This document shows positions 1 through 6,664 of a DNA stretch of 22,723 bases, one piece after another. The position numbers and the translations under genes were made by a program. The notes beneath the pieces were generated by a model. It saw only the letters and a list, made by a program, of their open reading frames with translations, was not told the DNA's origin and did not search any database. The DNA lies in the NCBI GenBank assembly GCA_002347365.1, contig DDWT01000011.1, positions 1 to 22,723 on the forward strand, in the 5' to 3' direction. The DNA is from Actinobacteria bacterium UBA2279 (GTDB taxonomy: Bacteria > Actinomycetota > Coriobacteriia > Anaerosomatales > Anaerosomataceae). The first letter of the stretch is position 1, and each line of letters begins with the position of its first letter.

Positions 1-65
1 TGGTACGGCGGAGCTGCGGTGAGTCCCAATAGTCACCAGCGAGTACCAACGGTCACCATGTATTT

Positions 66-91
66 GGGCACCAAATCGGGCACCAAATCGG
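66..91. repeat. 12-bp direct tandem repeat
   Basis: The unit GGGCACCAAATC occurs twice in direct succession, followed by GG. The surrounding 1-173 region has no convincing gene. One frame from an ATG at 58 stays open for 38 codons, reads the repeat as Gly-Thr-Lys-Ser twice and stops exactly at the edge of the IS3 remnant, but has no family resemblance I recognise. Confidence 0.6.
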
Positions 92-169
92 AACGTCTTC
101 TGCCGAGATGGGCAACGGCCTACGCAGTACTCTCCCTTGAGCAACACGGCCGGAACCCATTCGCGTGTC

Positions 170-782
170 TCAAGTGACTGGAGCTGCCCCGTTTCCGTTG
201 ATACCTGGAAACCAGGACGCGGCAGCCTGAAGCTGTCGCTGCTCCAGTCTCCACTCGAACTCCGCCGGCGGGATGTCGCCGATGGGCTCCAGCAGCCTGC
301 GGTTGTTGAACCAGTCGACCCACTCCAGCGTGGCGAACTCGACGTCGTCGATGCCGCGCCACGGACCCTTCCTGTGGATCACCTCCGCCTTGTACAGTCC
401 GTTGATCGTCTCGGCCATCGCGTTGTCGTAGCTGTCTCCCTTGCTGCCCACCGAGGCCACCGCGCCGGCCTCGGCGAGCCTCTCCGTGTAGAGAATCGAG
501 AGGTACTGGCACTCTTGAGGATCTCGTTGGCGCGACGCAACTCCCGGTTCTCGCGCTCGAGCTCCTTCATGCGGACACGCTCGTCGGTCGTGAGCCCTGG
601 CCGCAGACCCTCGTCGGTCTCGGCTCGCCGGACCCACAGCCGCAGCGTCTCGGGGCTCATACCGAACTTGTCCGCGATCGAGCGGACGCTGCGTACTGCG
701 AGTCGTACTCGGGCCCGTGTTCGAAGACCATCCGTACCGCACGTTCACGTACTTCGACTGGGTAACGCGTTCTTCTGTCCAT
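170..782 (-). pseudogene. IS3-family transposase OrfA/OrfB remnant
   Basis: OrfA starts at ATG 782 (MDRRTRYPVEVRERAVRMVF), the usual IS3 helix-turn-helix start. After about 32 residues it shifts frame near 685-690, where one G seems to be missing. It then continues as GMSPETLRLWVRRAE and the leucine-zipper stretch ELERENRELRRANEILKSA (about 510-670). OrfA then joins directly to the C-terminal end of OrfB, QYLSILYTERLAEAG, and on through GDSYDNAMAETINGLYK to the stop at 170-172. That last motif carries the third acidic residue (Glu) of the DDE triad; the segment with the two Asp residues is gone. The junction at 506-510 (CTGGC) fits a short-homology deletion. It cannot encode an active transposase. 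Confidence 0.8.
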
Positions 783-832
783 GACCCCATCCTCTCAAAC
801 GATGGAGTCTCCGGGAAACCCGGCGCGATTCA
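174..832 (-). mobile_element. IS3-family insertion sequence, internally deleted
   Basis: The element reads on the minus strand. Its 5' end begins near 832 with TGAATCGCGCCGGGTTTCCC and its other end near 174 with TGACTGGAGCTGCCCCGTTT. These are imperfect terminal inverted repeats that share the GTTTCC core. Between them lie an OrfA and only the last part of OrfB, so the element is about 660 bp where a complete IS3-family element is about 1.2-1.5 kb. The end sequence resembles the one at 19295-19322. The exact termini are inferred; I see no clear target duplication. Confidence 0.7.
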
Positions 833-835
833 CTT

Positions 836-973
836 TTGGATTCGATGCGGGAATCGTACTTTGCCGAGGTTGGATGGGGCCAGAAGACGGCGATTCCGAG
901 TGTAGAGAGCCTTCGCGCACTTGGGCTGGGCGATCTCGTCAAGGATCTTCATCCTGAGGCGGCACCCTCCTAA
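836..973 (+). pseudogene. 3' stub of an unidentified gene
   Basis: Directly outside the IS3 end one plus-strand frame reads MRESYFAEVGWGQKTAIPSV and on to VESLRALGLGDLVKDLHPEA, with a TAA at 971-973. The composition looks like real protein (balanced helix residues, no Arg/Pro excess typical of shadow frames), and it has no ribosome site of its own. I infer it is the C-terminus of a gene cut by the IS3 insertion. I do not recognise the family. Confidence 0.35.
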
Positions 974-1098
974 ACCTGTTTCGGCGACTCCTCAACCGCT
1001 GTTTGCTCTACAGCGGAACCATCACCTACTGGGAACTGATCGATGCCGCCTGAGCTGCGGGGATGGGCAGTGTACTTTGTCAGCTCATTACACGACCC

Positions 1099-1154
1099 TT
1101 TCCTCCCACGCCCGAAGAAGTGCCGTGGAAGCGGTCTTCGGGCGTGGGAGGAGA
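1099..1154. repeat. Long perfect hairpin
   Basis: CCTCCCACGCCCGAAGA (1102-1118) is exactly complementary to 1135-1151. Outer T-A, G-T and T-A pairs extend the stem to about 20 bp, and the loop is 16 nt (1119-1134). It lies just upstream of the transposase fragment at 1157, so it may be a terminal or subterminal repeat of that element. It could also act as a bidirectional terminator, although neither strand has a U-run after it. Confidence 0.75.
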
Positions 1155-1156
1155 CG

Positions 1157-1318
1157 ATGCAGGAGACACCGGGCGCGGAAGTGACTGCGACCGAGGCCCG
1201 GGAGCGGCTGACGGCAGCCTTCGTTTCGAAAATGGTGGCGGGCCTCTCCCATGTGCGCCGACGGGAGAACGCCGTCCTCTATGTGCGCGGTCTGGTCGCG
1301 CACGGCGGCTGCAAGAGT
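1157..1318 (+). pseudogene. IS701-like transposase, N-terminal fragment
   Basis: An ATG at 1157 follows a strong ribosome site (GGGAGGAG, 5-6 nt before). The first ~54 residues contain RRRENAVLYVRGLVAHGGCKS, which resembles the conserved Y-x-RGL-x3-G-x-x-KS signature near the N-terminus of IS701-type DDE transposases. Homology stops right after the KS, at about 1318. The reading frame then runs on antisense through the YhbD-like gene to 1441. The rest of the transposase, with all catalytic residues, is absent. The family call is from memory of the signature and is moderate. Confidence 0.45.
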
Positions 1319-1512
1319 GACGTGGTCTTCGCGATGCGCGCGAGCATGCGTTCGCGCGGGAAGAGCGTCTCAGTTCTCGTGAACGTGGACTTGCGTACGA
1401 ACCACTCTTCCGGGATGAGTTCCATCCGCTTCCAGCGGTAGAACTGGCCGTAGCTGATGCCGGTCTCGTGCAGCAGGTCCTTCTTGGATATCTTGCCGTC
1501 CATACGATACAT
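1279..1512 (-). pseudogene. YhbD/DUF4004-family MerR-like regulator, truncated
   Basis: Residues 1-62 read as the N-terminal winged-helix part of the YhbD (DUF4004) family: ISKKDLLHETGISYGQFYRW, then a segment with LIPEEWFVRKSTFT, then ETLFPRERMLARIAK. Family members are about 200 residues long. Here homology ends at Lys62 (codon 1327-1329), followed by 15 unrelated residues and a stop. The loss point lies 9 nt from the end of the IS701-like fragment, so one rearrangement probably cut both genes. The start is ATG 1512 or ATG 1503; neither has a clear ribosome site. A dyad operator candidate sits just upstream. Confidence 0.7.
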
Positions 1513-1521
1513 CTTCGACGC

Positions 1522-1544
1522 GTAACGTAACAGTGTTGCGTTAC
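1522..1544. promoter_or_regulatory. 23-bp dyad upstream of the YhbD-like gene
   Basis: The arms are GTAACGTAAC (1522-1531) and GTTGCGTTAC (1535-1544), with a 3-nt centre. They are complementary at 9 of 10 positions. The site ends 10 bp before the start codon of the truncated MerR-like regulator. A near-palindrome in that position fits an autoregulatory operator. Function is inferred. Confidence 0.5.
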
Positions 1545-1613
1545 ACAGACAATAGGACTGCTTTGGGAGGAAGACACTCGAAACGGACTGGCCCGGAACG
1601 CGCGTGCAGCTAC

Positions 1614-1641
1614 TGGCGGAAAGGGAGGGACTCGAGTCCTC
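1614..1641 (-). other. Degenerate tRNA 3'-end fragment
   Basis: On the minus strand the sequence runs GAGGA-CTCGAGT-CCCTC-CCTTTCC-G-CCA. That matches a T-arm, a 3' acceptor strand, a discriminator G and CCA. The inner T-stem pair is A-C and the first T-loop base is C rather than the near-invariant T, so the arm is mutated. No matching GGAAAGG 5' acceptor strand, D-arm or anticodon arm was found upstream (1642-1745). It could be an attachment-site remnant of an integrated element or a tRNA pseudogene. Confidence 0.4.
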
Positions 1642-1748
1642 GTAGCGGGGGATACCCGTTAGGTGATCTTCGGGTTCGAGAGCGATCGTGTCGTCCTGTG
1701 TCGTCTGGCGTCATCTAAGGCACGGTATCTTCGAACCGAACCGCCACA

Positions 1749-3029
1749 TCACTCGATGGTCTTGCGTAGTCCCAGATCACGGGCGATGGTCTCGACAGCG
1801 CTCTGGATTTGAGCGGCGGATAGGTTTCGTGTCTCCATCACCACATGCTTGGCGTCGTACTCGGCCCACGTCGTGGGAAGGATCGTCAAGCCGAGCTCCT
1901 CGGCATGATCCCAGAAGAATGTTCCGGGGAACGGACACGTGTAGTTGAGTATGAGATTGGCGCGAGCGTCCGCGAGCTCGCGCATGAACTTGCCCGTCTC
2001 GGCGATCGTTTCCAGCGTGTCGTCAGGAAAAGGCGCCATGAAGGAGCATGCGATCTCGATGCCCTCGGCGACGGCCGCATCGACCGCGGCGAGCACGCGC
2101 TCCTTCTTGATGTGCTTGACCGTATCTAGGATCTGCTGGGACCCCGACTCGACGCCGTACTGGATGCCCTGACAGCCACCGGCGGCCATTGCGTGCAACA
2201 GATTGGAATCGACGAGGTCGGCGCGCGTCGCACATCCCCACTTCATCGGGAAGTCGAGGTACTTCATCTCCTCCAGCAGCTCGTAGACCCACGTCTTGTC
2301 GAGCGTGAAGATGTCGTCACTGAAGAAGACATAGTCCACGCCGTCGTTGCGCTGCAGAGATTGAAGCTCCTCGACGACGCTCCTGGTCGAGCGAGCATTC
2401 CGGCGACCTTCCCAGACGGCCGATGCGGAGCAGAAGGGGCAGCGATAGGGACAGCTGCCGGTGGCGGTGAGCACGTTGTACGGCTCCTCATAGAACTCAA
2501 TCGGGAAGATGCCCCGCGCCGGAGGAAGCAGATCGTCCGGGTGAAGAAGCGGTCGCCGCTCGTTCACATGCGCTTCCGGCATCGTGTATCCAAGGCCCGC
2601 GATATCCGCCAGCTCCGGACCGTCGCCGCGAAGCGCGGAGGCAAGCTCCACCATCGCCCGCTCGCCATCCCCCACGACGATGTAGTCGACAGCGTCTTCG
2701 CCGAGGACCTCGAACGGGAGGATGGTGGGATGAACTCCTCCCATGACGATGATCGTCTCGGGGGCCACCGACTTGATCGTCTGTGCCACGGCCAGACCGT
2801 TTGTGATCGTCTCGGTCATGGCCGAGACGCCCACGATGTCGTGGTGCTCACGCTCGATGATGCCGGCGATACGGCTGTGGTTGAGTCCGCTCACATTGAG
2901 GTCGAGAGCGCTCACGCGGTGCCCAGCGGCCATGAGCGCCGAGGCGATGTATGCCAGCCCCAACGGAGGCGAGAGACGTGCGTGATGGTTGCTCACGGTG
3001 ACAGGAGCGTTGATGAGCAGGATCTTCAC
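1749..3029 (-). CDS. B12-binding-domain radical SAM protein
   Basis: This is a 426-residue enzyme of the cobalamin-binding-domain radical SAM class. Residues 1-140 form the Rossmann-like B12 domain (VKILLINAPV at the start, PPLGLAYIASALMAAGHRV, VMGGVHPTILPFEVL near 95-109). The radical SAM core follows with CPYRCPFC, a CxxxCxxC motif at Cys193, Cys197 and Cys200 that binds the [4Fe-4S] cluster used to cleave S-adenosylmethionine. Further on are DDIFTLDK and GIQYGVESGSQQILD, typical of the Elp3/MiaB-like barrel. The start is GTG 3029, preceded by GGAAGGTG; the open frame upstream of it (to 3209) is leader. The substrate cannot be read from the sequence: relatives act as methyltransferases, on hopanoids or in natural-product pathways. 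No neighbour points to a pathway. It appears to be a single transcription unit. Confidence 0.9.
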   Translation of the reverse strand: MKILLINAPVTVSNHHARLSPPLGLAYIASALMAAGHRVSALDLNVSGLNHSRIAGIIEREHHDIVGVSAMTETITNGLAVAQTIKSVAPETIIVMGGVHPTILPFEVLGEDAVDYIVVGDGERAMVELASALRGDGPELADIAGLGYTMPEAHVNERRPLLHPDDLLPPARGIFPIEFYEEPYNVLTATGSCPYRCPFCSASAVWEGRRNARSTRSVVEELQSLQRNDGVDYVFFSDDIFTLDKTWVYELLEEMKYLDFPMKWGCATRADLVDSNLLHAMAAGGCQGIQYGVESGSQQILDTVKHIKKERVLAAVDAAVAEGIEIACSFMAPFPDDTLETIAETGKFMRELADARANLILNYTCPFPGTFFWDHAEELGLTILPTTWAEYDAKHVVMETRNLSAAQIQSAVETIARDLGLRKTIE

Positions 3030-3172
3030 CAAAGCACCTTCCTTGGACCGATTCTCGATTCGCGACGGTCTAGCAATCCGGATTTCCTTCCGGGAGGTGG
3101 GGGACGGCCGGGCCCCGGGCGGGACCTGGCCCGTCCATGCTCTGTGCGTGGCCCCGGGTAAGGGGTATGGAT

Positions 3173-3235
3173 GTGAGTCGCCCAAGGAGGTGTACCCGGG
3201 TCCCGGCAAGAGCCCGAGGTTCAGCGGCGACTCAC
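3173..3235 (-). promoter_or_regulatory. Structured GC-rich leader of the radical SAM gene
   Basis: A perfect 10-bp stem, GTGAGTCGCC (3173-3182) with GGCGACTCAC (3226-3235), encloses a 43-nt insert with smaller GC pairings (CCCGGG, GCCGGGA, CTCGGGC). Downstream on the minus strand, 3050-3170 has further complementary runs such as TCCAT/ATGGA and CCCGGG/CCCGGG. A folded 5' leader of about 200 nt before a cofactor-dependent enzyme suggests a riboswitch or attenuator. It does not match the cobalamin, SAM, TPP, FMN or glycine consensus as I remember them. Confidence 0.4.
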
Positions 3236-3288
3236 ACTAGGCCACGCATGATCAGAGCACCGAGGAGTTCGTGGCTAGGTTCGCTCCA

Positions 3289-3336
3289 CGGCTCCCCGGA
3301 ACGCAGTCCTTGGGTGGTCTGCGCTCGGGGGAGCCG
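3289..3336 (-). terminator. Terminator-like hairpin after the AOR operon
   Basis: An 18-nt arm (3289-3306, starting CGGCTCCCC) pairs with 3319-3336 (ending GGGGGAGCCG) at 16 of 18 positions around a 12-nt loop. It starts 50 nt after the last gene of the operon and precedes the radical SAM leader. There is no U-run, so it is either an intrinsic-like or L-shaped actinobacterial terminator, or a processing structure. Confidence 0.5.
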
Positions 3337-3386
3337 GGCACGATTCATCGCGAGAGCCGATGCGATTCCACGCGCCCGAAGAACCC

Positions 3387-3791
3387 CTACTGCTCGGACT
3401 CTTGTCCGTCTTCGTCCAGCACCGCGCGACACTCAGCGATCCGCTCTGCGATGAGCCGCTTCATCTCCGGAACCAGGAGTCCGTACGCTTCGCCGGTCGC
3501 GATGATGTCGTCGAGGCCAGCGGCCAGCTCCGCATCACCGATGGTGTCTCGCACCCACGATGCGAGCACGCCCGGATCGACGTAGTGAATCCGCATGCTC
3601 GTGCTCATCCCGGCGGCCTCTTCGGCGGATATCGGCTTGAGGAAGGACTCTAGGCCGGCCAGGTTCGCGACCGTCATCAGGGTGTTGCCCGCCATGGGCA
3701 CCATCTTCACGACGTTGAGATGCTCGTCCGGCTCGAGGACCCGCATGAAGTGAACCGCGTCCTCGCGGGTGAGCGTGGCTGACGCCGACAT
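3387..3791 (-). CDS. Small helical protein coupled to the AOR gene
   Basis: This 134-residue soluble protein has no signal peptide, membrane segment or cysteine motif. It begins MSASATLTREDAVHFMRVLE, is mostly predicted helix and ends in a charged tail (LDEDGQESEQ). The ATG at 3791 shares its A with the AOR stop codon (TGATG), so translation is coupled; a GTG 3 bases upstream is the alternative start. Being last in a redox operon and lacking cofactor motifs, it may be a maturation, chaperone or assembly factor for the AOR subunit, but that is inference from position only. I do not recognise the family. Confidence 0.75.
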   Translation of the reverse strand: MSASATLTREDAVHFMRVLEPDEHLNVVKMVPMAGNTLMTVANLAGLESFLKPISAEEAAGMSTSMRIHYVDPGVLASWVRDTIGDAELAAGLDDIIATGEAYGLLVPEMKRLIAERIAECRAVLDEDGQESEQ

Positions 3792-5887
3792 CACGCCTTC
3801 CCCAGCTTCCCGGCCGTCTCGAGCGCGTCCGCGACGTCCTTGAGGCCCAGCTCTTCAAGCGTGCCTCGGGTCGGCTGACCGGTCGTGGTATCCCAGCCTT
3901 CGAGCGTGTAGAACTTGGTCTTCCAGTCCTCGACCTTCTCGCGATCGAGCTTCCGTCCGCTAAGGTTCTTGTACTTCCACTCGCCATTCTCATGAACCGG
4001 CATGACGTACGGGGCCTCGTAGCCGATGCTGGCGACACCCGGGATGGTGGTCGAGCCCACGTTGTACATGTAGCCCGCGTAGACCTCCATTTCACGTGTA
4101 CGACCCTGAAGGACCCAGATCGCCCGATCGAGGTTCCAGATCTTGCGCCCCACCTCGATACCCTCTTCAAAGCTCTGGTTCTTACCGGTTACAGCGTTGA
4201 AGAACTTCGGCTCGCCCTCGCCTGTAGCACCCACGTACTCGGGACCGTAGGCATTCAAGAAATCGGCCCAGCCCCAGTCGCAGAACCCGAGCGACTGTTT
4301 GTAGTAGCGGGTGTAGTGACGGTGCCAGGCGACGGTCTTCGCCATCGACTCGGAGTAGATTCCCTCGTCGCTGTAGTCGACCATCATCATGTCGCCGGCG
4401 TAAGGAGCCAGCTTATCGGTGATGATCTTGGCCATCTCCTCGGCGGTGACCGGAGGCTTGATGCCCGTCAGACTCCACAACGTGGAGCACCAGTAGACGA
4501 CCCAGTTGAAGTCGTGCTCGTTGATGTCGCGCTCGCCCAGGAGCGAGCCGTAGCCCCACTCGGCCTCCGTGCGGCCGTCGTAGTGATGCACGTAGCCCCA
4601 GCACATCAGCGGCAGAAGACCGCTGTCCAGGTCCTGCTCGAGGCGTCCCCACTTCTCCGCAGCCTGCCATATGCCGAGGGCAAGATCCGCTCCGATGTCG
4701 GTCTGGTTGAGAATGGCGTCGATCAGCGACTTCACGAACGACTCGGTCCCCATGTGCTCGAAGTTCAGCGAGGAGTTGATGGCCTTGTCCTCACCCAGAA
4801 CCCCGGCCTTGTAGAGGTTCTGGAGCCACGCAAGCAACCCCATCAGCGAGAAGACGTTGATACCGGTGCGCTGAGCAAGGTCGGTCGACTTCCACGCGTC
4901 CTCCAGGGATTCGACCCCGCCCTGAACGCCATGGTTGACGAACGACGCGTCGATGCACATGGACTCGTTGCCGATACCGTTGTTGTGCCTGGAGCGGCAG
5001 TTCTTCACGCAGCCCACACAGCCCTGCGGCCGCCGCTCCACACCCTCGGGATAGCCGCTCAGAGTCTGACCGGGACCTGCGGAGAGCGCCCAGATGCCCG
5101 GGAACGTCTGCGGATCGTCCATGTGTGCGCCCGACGTGTATCCCTCCTGCAACCAGAGTCTGGCATCCATGAGCGCGTTGGGGTCGGCGATTTCCACACC
5201 TCCCGTGCCTAGCACGCTGACGGCCTTCAAGTTCTTCGATGCGAACACCCCGCCGAAGCCGCCCTGTCCCGCACCGTTGCCGGCATCGTGGATGAGGCAT
5301 GCGAGTGGCGCGAAGGTATCGGCATTGGGGCCGGTGGTGAGAATCGCGGAGCGCTGCGTGGTGCGGCCGCCGTCACGGGTGGTCCCGGTCGAACGCCAGT
5401 CGCCCTCGTCCGCACCGATCGTGCGCCAGATGTCTTCCTGCGTCTCCTGTGTATCGAGGCCCCACAGGTGTGTGGCGTCCTCGAAGGTGACCCTACCATC
5501 GATAATCTTGATCCAGACCTGGGTGTCCGACTTGCCCATCAGCACGATGCCGTCCCAGCCGGCGTACTTGAGTTGGGTGCCGAATCGTCCACCGAAGTTG
5601 CTGCGCGTGAACCATCCACGCGGGGAGCTCTGCAGACCGATGCTCTGGACTTCGGTCCTTCCCGCAGCCGTTGGGGCAAGTGTGCCAGAGAGCGGCGACG
5701 TCATAATCGTCACCACGTTCTTCGGGTCGTCCCCCTCAACGGTCTTGTCTTCACACAGATCCCAGAACAGTGCCGAGCCGATGCCGTGGCCGCCTCCCCA
5801 CTGTTCGTACGTCGAGGTTGGAATCTCCTCGTATGTCTTGGTAGTGAGATCAATCTTCAGAATCTTGCCTGCATAGCCGTTTGCCAT
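3791..5887 (-). CDS. ydhV: YdhV-like aldehyde:ferredoxin oxidoreductase family subunit
   Basis: This 698-residue protein belongs to the AOR family, which binds a tungsto- or molybdo-bis-pyranopterin and one [4Fe-4S] cluster. The N-terminal AOR domain is clear: MANGYAGKILKIDLTT at the start, then GWFTRSNFGGRFGTQLKYAG and WDGIVLMGKS around residues 91-120. The cluster ligands are Cys290, Cys293 and Cys297 (GCVGCVKNCR) and Cys536 (LGFCDWGW). The C-terminus, with PTRGTLEELGLKDVADALE, resembles E. coli YdhV rather than archaeal AOR (about 600 residues). The start is ATG 5887 behind GGGAGG. There is no Tat or Sec signal, so the protein is cytoplasmic unless it travels with a partner. It sits 28 nt after the Fe-S protein gene and overlaps the 134-residue gene. 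The physiological substrate is unknown for the YdhV branch, and W versus Mo cannot be decided here. Confidence 0.9.
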   Translation of the reverse strand: MANGYAGKILKIDLTTKTYEEIPTSTYEQWGGGHGIGSALFWDLCEDKTVEGDDPKNVVTIMTSPLSGTLAPTAAGRTEVQSIGLQSSPRGWFTRSNFGGRFGTQLKYAGWDGIVLMGKSDTQVWIKIIDGRVTFEDATHLWGLDTQETQEDIWRTIGADEGDWRSTGTTRDGGRTTQRSAILTTGPNADTFAPLACLIHDAGNGAGQGGFGGVFASKNLKAVSVLGTGGVEIADPNALMDARLWLQEGYTSGAHMDDPQTFPGIWALSAGPGQTLSGYPEGVERRPQGCVGCVKNCRSRHNNGIGNESMCIDASFVNHGVQGGVESLEDAWKSTDLAQRTGINVFSLMGLLAWLQNLYKAGVLGEDKAINSSLNFEHMGTESFVKSLIDAILNQTDIGADLALGIWQAAEKWGRLEQDLDSGLLPLMCWGYVHHYDGRTEAEWGYGSLLGERDINEHDFNWVVYWCSTLWSLTGIKPPVTAEEMAKIITDKLAPYAGDMMMVDYSDEGIYSESMAKTVAWHRHYTRYYKQSLGFCDWGWADFLNAYGPEYVGATGEGEPKFFNAVTGKNQSFEEGIEVGRKIWNLDRAIWVLQGRTREMEVYAGYMYNVGSTTIPGVASIGYEAPYVMPVHENGEWKYKNLSGRKLDREKVEDWKTKFYTLEGWDTTTGQPTRGTLEELGLKDVADALETAGKLGKA

Positions 5888-5915
5888 CAGTAGCCTCCCT
5901 GGCTTGTGAATGTCT

Positions 5916-6635
5916 CTAGTGACCGCCCTCAGTGCCTCCGTTGAAGCCCCAGGTGTTCCAGGTCGCTCCGGTATGCCCAAGGTCTACGTCGTAGCCCTGG
6001 TCGGACTGGACGGGAATCTCGGCGGTGAACGAGATCGCCTTGGTGGGGCACACCTCGATGCACGCTTGTTTCGCCCCAGGCCCTCCGTCCGTGTTCCAGA
6101 AAGGGGTATCGGCGCACAGGTCGCACTTTTGCGCATGCTTGTCGATGCCGTTCCAGAGCGCGCGCGACGGAGTGAACGGGCACGCCTGGACGCAGCGCTC
6201 ACAGCCGATGCACTTCGATTCGTCTATCGTCCGCACGTTGCCGTTCTCCGCGTCGACATGATTGGCACCGGTCGGGCAGGCGTCCACGCACGCCGGGTAC
6301 GGGCACTGCCGGCACTGCGCGATCTCGATGTCGTTCGGGAATGCCTCGTAGGGGTTCTGCATGATCTGGATGCGCGACAGCCCGTAGTTCTCTTGACCGT
6401 GATGGGTGAGCGAGCAGGCGAGCATGCAGCTCGTGCAACCAGCACATTTCCGCGTATCCACCAGCAGGTAGCCGCCTGAAGTCGGGATCGCGATGACCTC
6501 GTCGGGCAGCAGGATGCCTTTGAGCAGCGCGCCACCGAGCACGGCGCCCACTCCGACACCACCCACGCCGGTGATGAACTCGCGGCGTGACACGCCGCTT
6601 TGGGCGGTCGCTTCTTTCTTATCGATGTCTGCCAT
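5916..6635 (-). CDS. Tat-type 4x[4Fe-4S] electron-transfer protein
   Basis: This 239-residue DmsB/NrfC-type relay subunit has sixteen cysteines in four groups: Cys64/67/70/74, Cys108/111/116/120, Cys142/145/148/152 and Cys171/174/192/196, enough for four [4Fe-4S] clusters. Residues 15-45 read VSRREFITGVGGVGVGAVLG and on, a twin-arginine motif followed by a glycine-rich hydrophobic stretch, so export by Tat or membrane tethering is expected. ATG 6635 is preferred over ATG 6641 because AGAAAGGA abuts 6641 but lies 6 nt from 6635. It lies between the cytochrome b gene and the AOR gene, as in E. coli ydh-type operons. The exported relay beside an AOR without a signal is odd and is discussed in the findings. 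Confidence 0.92.
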   Translation of the reverse strand: MADIDKKEATAQSGVSRREFITGVGGVGVGAVLGGALLKGILLPDEVIAIPTSGGYLLVDTRKCAGCTSCMLACSLTHHGQENYGLSRIQIMQNPYEAFPNDIEIAQCRQCPYPACVDACPTGANHVDAENGNVRTIDESKCIGCERCVQACPFTPSRALWNGIDKHAQKCDLCADTPFWNTDGGPGAKQACIEVCPTKAISFTAEIPVQSDQGYDVDLGHTGATWNTWGFNGGTEGGH

Positions 6636-6664
6636 CGTCATTCCTTTCTGATGTGTGTGAAGCG

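Noticed and set aside
505..690. Programmed -1 frameshift as explanation for the broken OrfA
   Set aside because: The shift near 685-690 lies inside the OrfA helix-turn-helix, not at the OrfA/OrfB boundary where IS3 elements use slippery sites, and no slippery run is present.
137..784. Plus-strand open frame of 215 codons over the IS3 remnant
   Set aside because: Antisense to recognisable transposase sequence and very Arg/Ser rich.
2193..3161. Long plus-strand open frame (322 codons) opposite the radical SAM gene
   Set aside because: It is rich in Arg/His/Asp-Val patterns typical of antisense frames in GC-rich DNA, has no family resemblance, and the opposite strand carries clear catalytic motifs.
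3050..3235. Cobalamin or c-di-AMP riboswitch annotation for the leader
   Set aside because: Only scattered partial matches to remembered consensus blocks; a named class would need a covariance-model hit.
3992..5212. Plus-strand open frame of 406 codons opposite the AOR gene
   Set aside because: Antisense shadow; the minus strand has the full AOR cluster ligands and family motifs.
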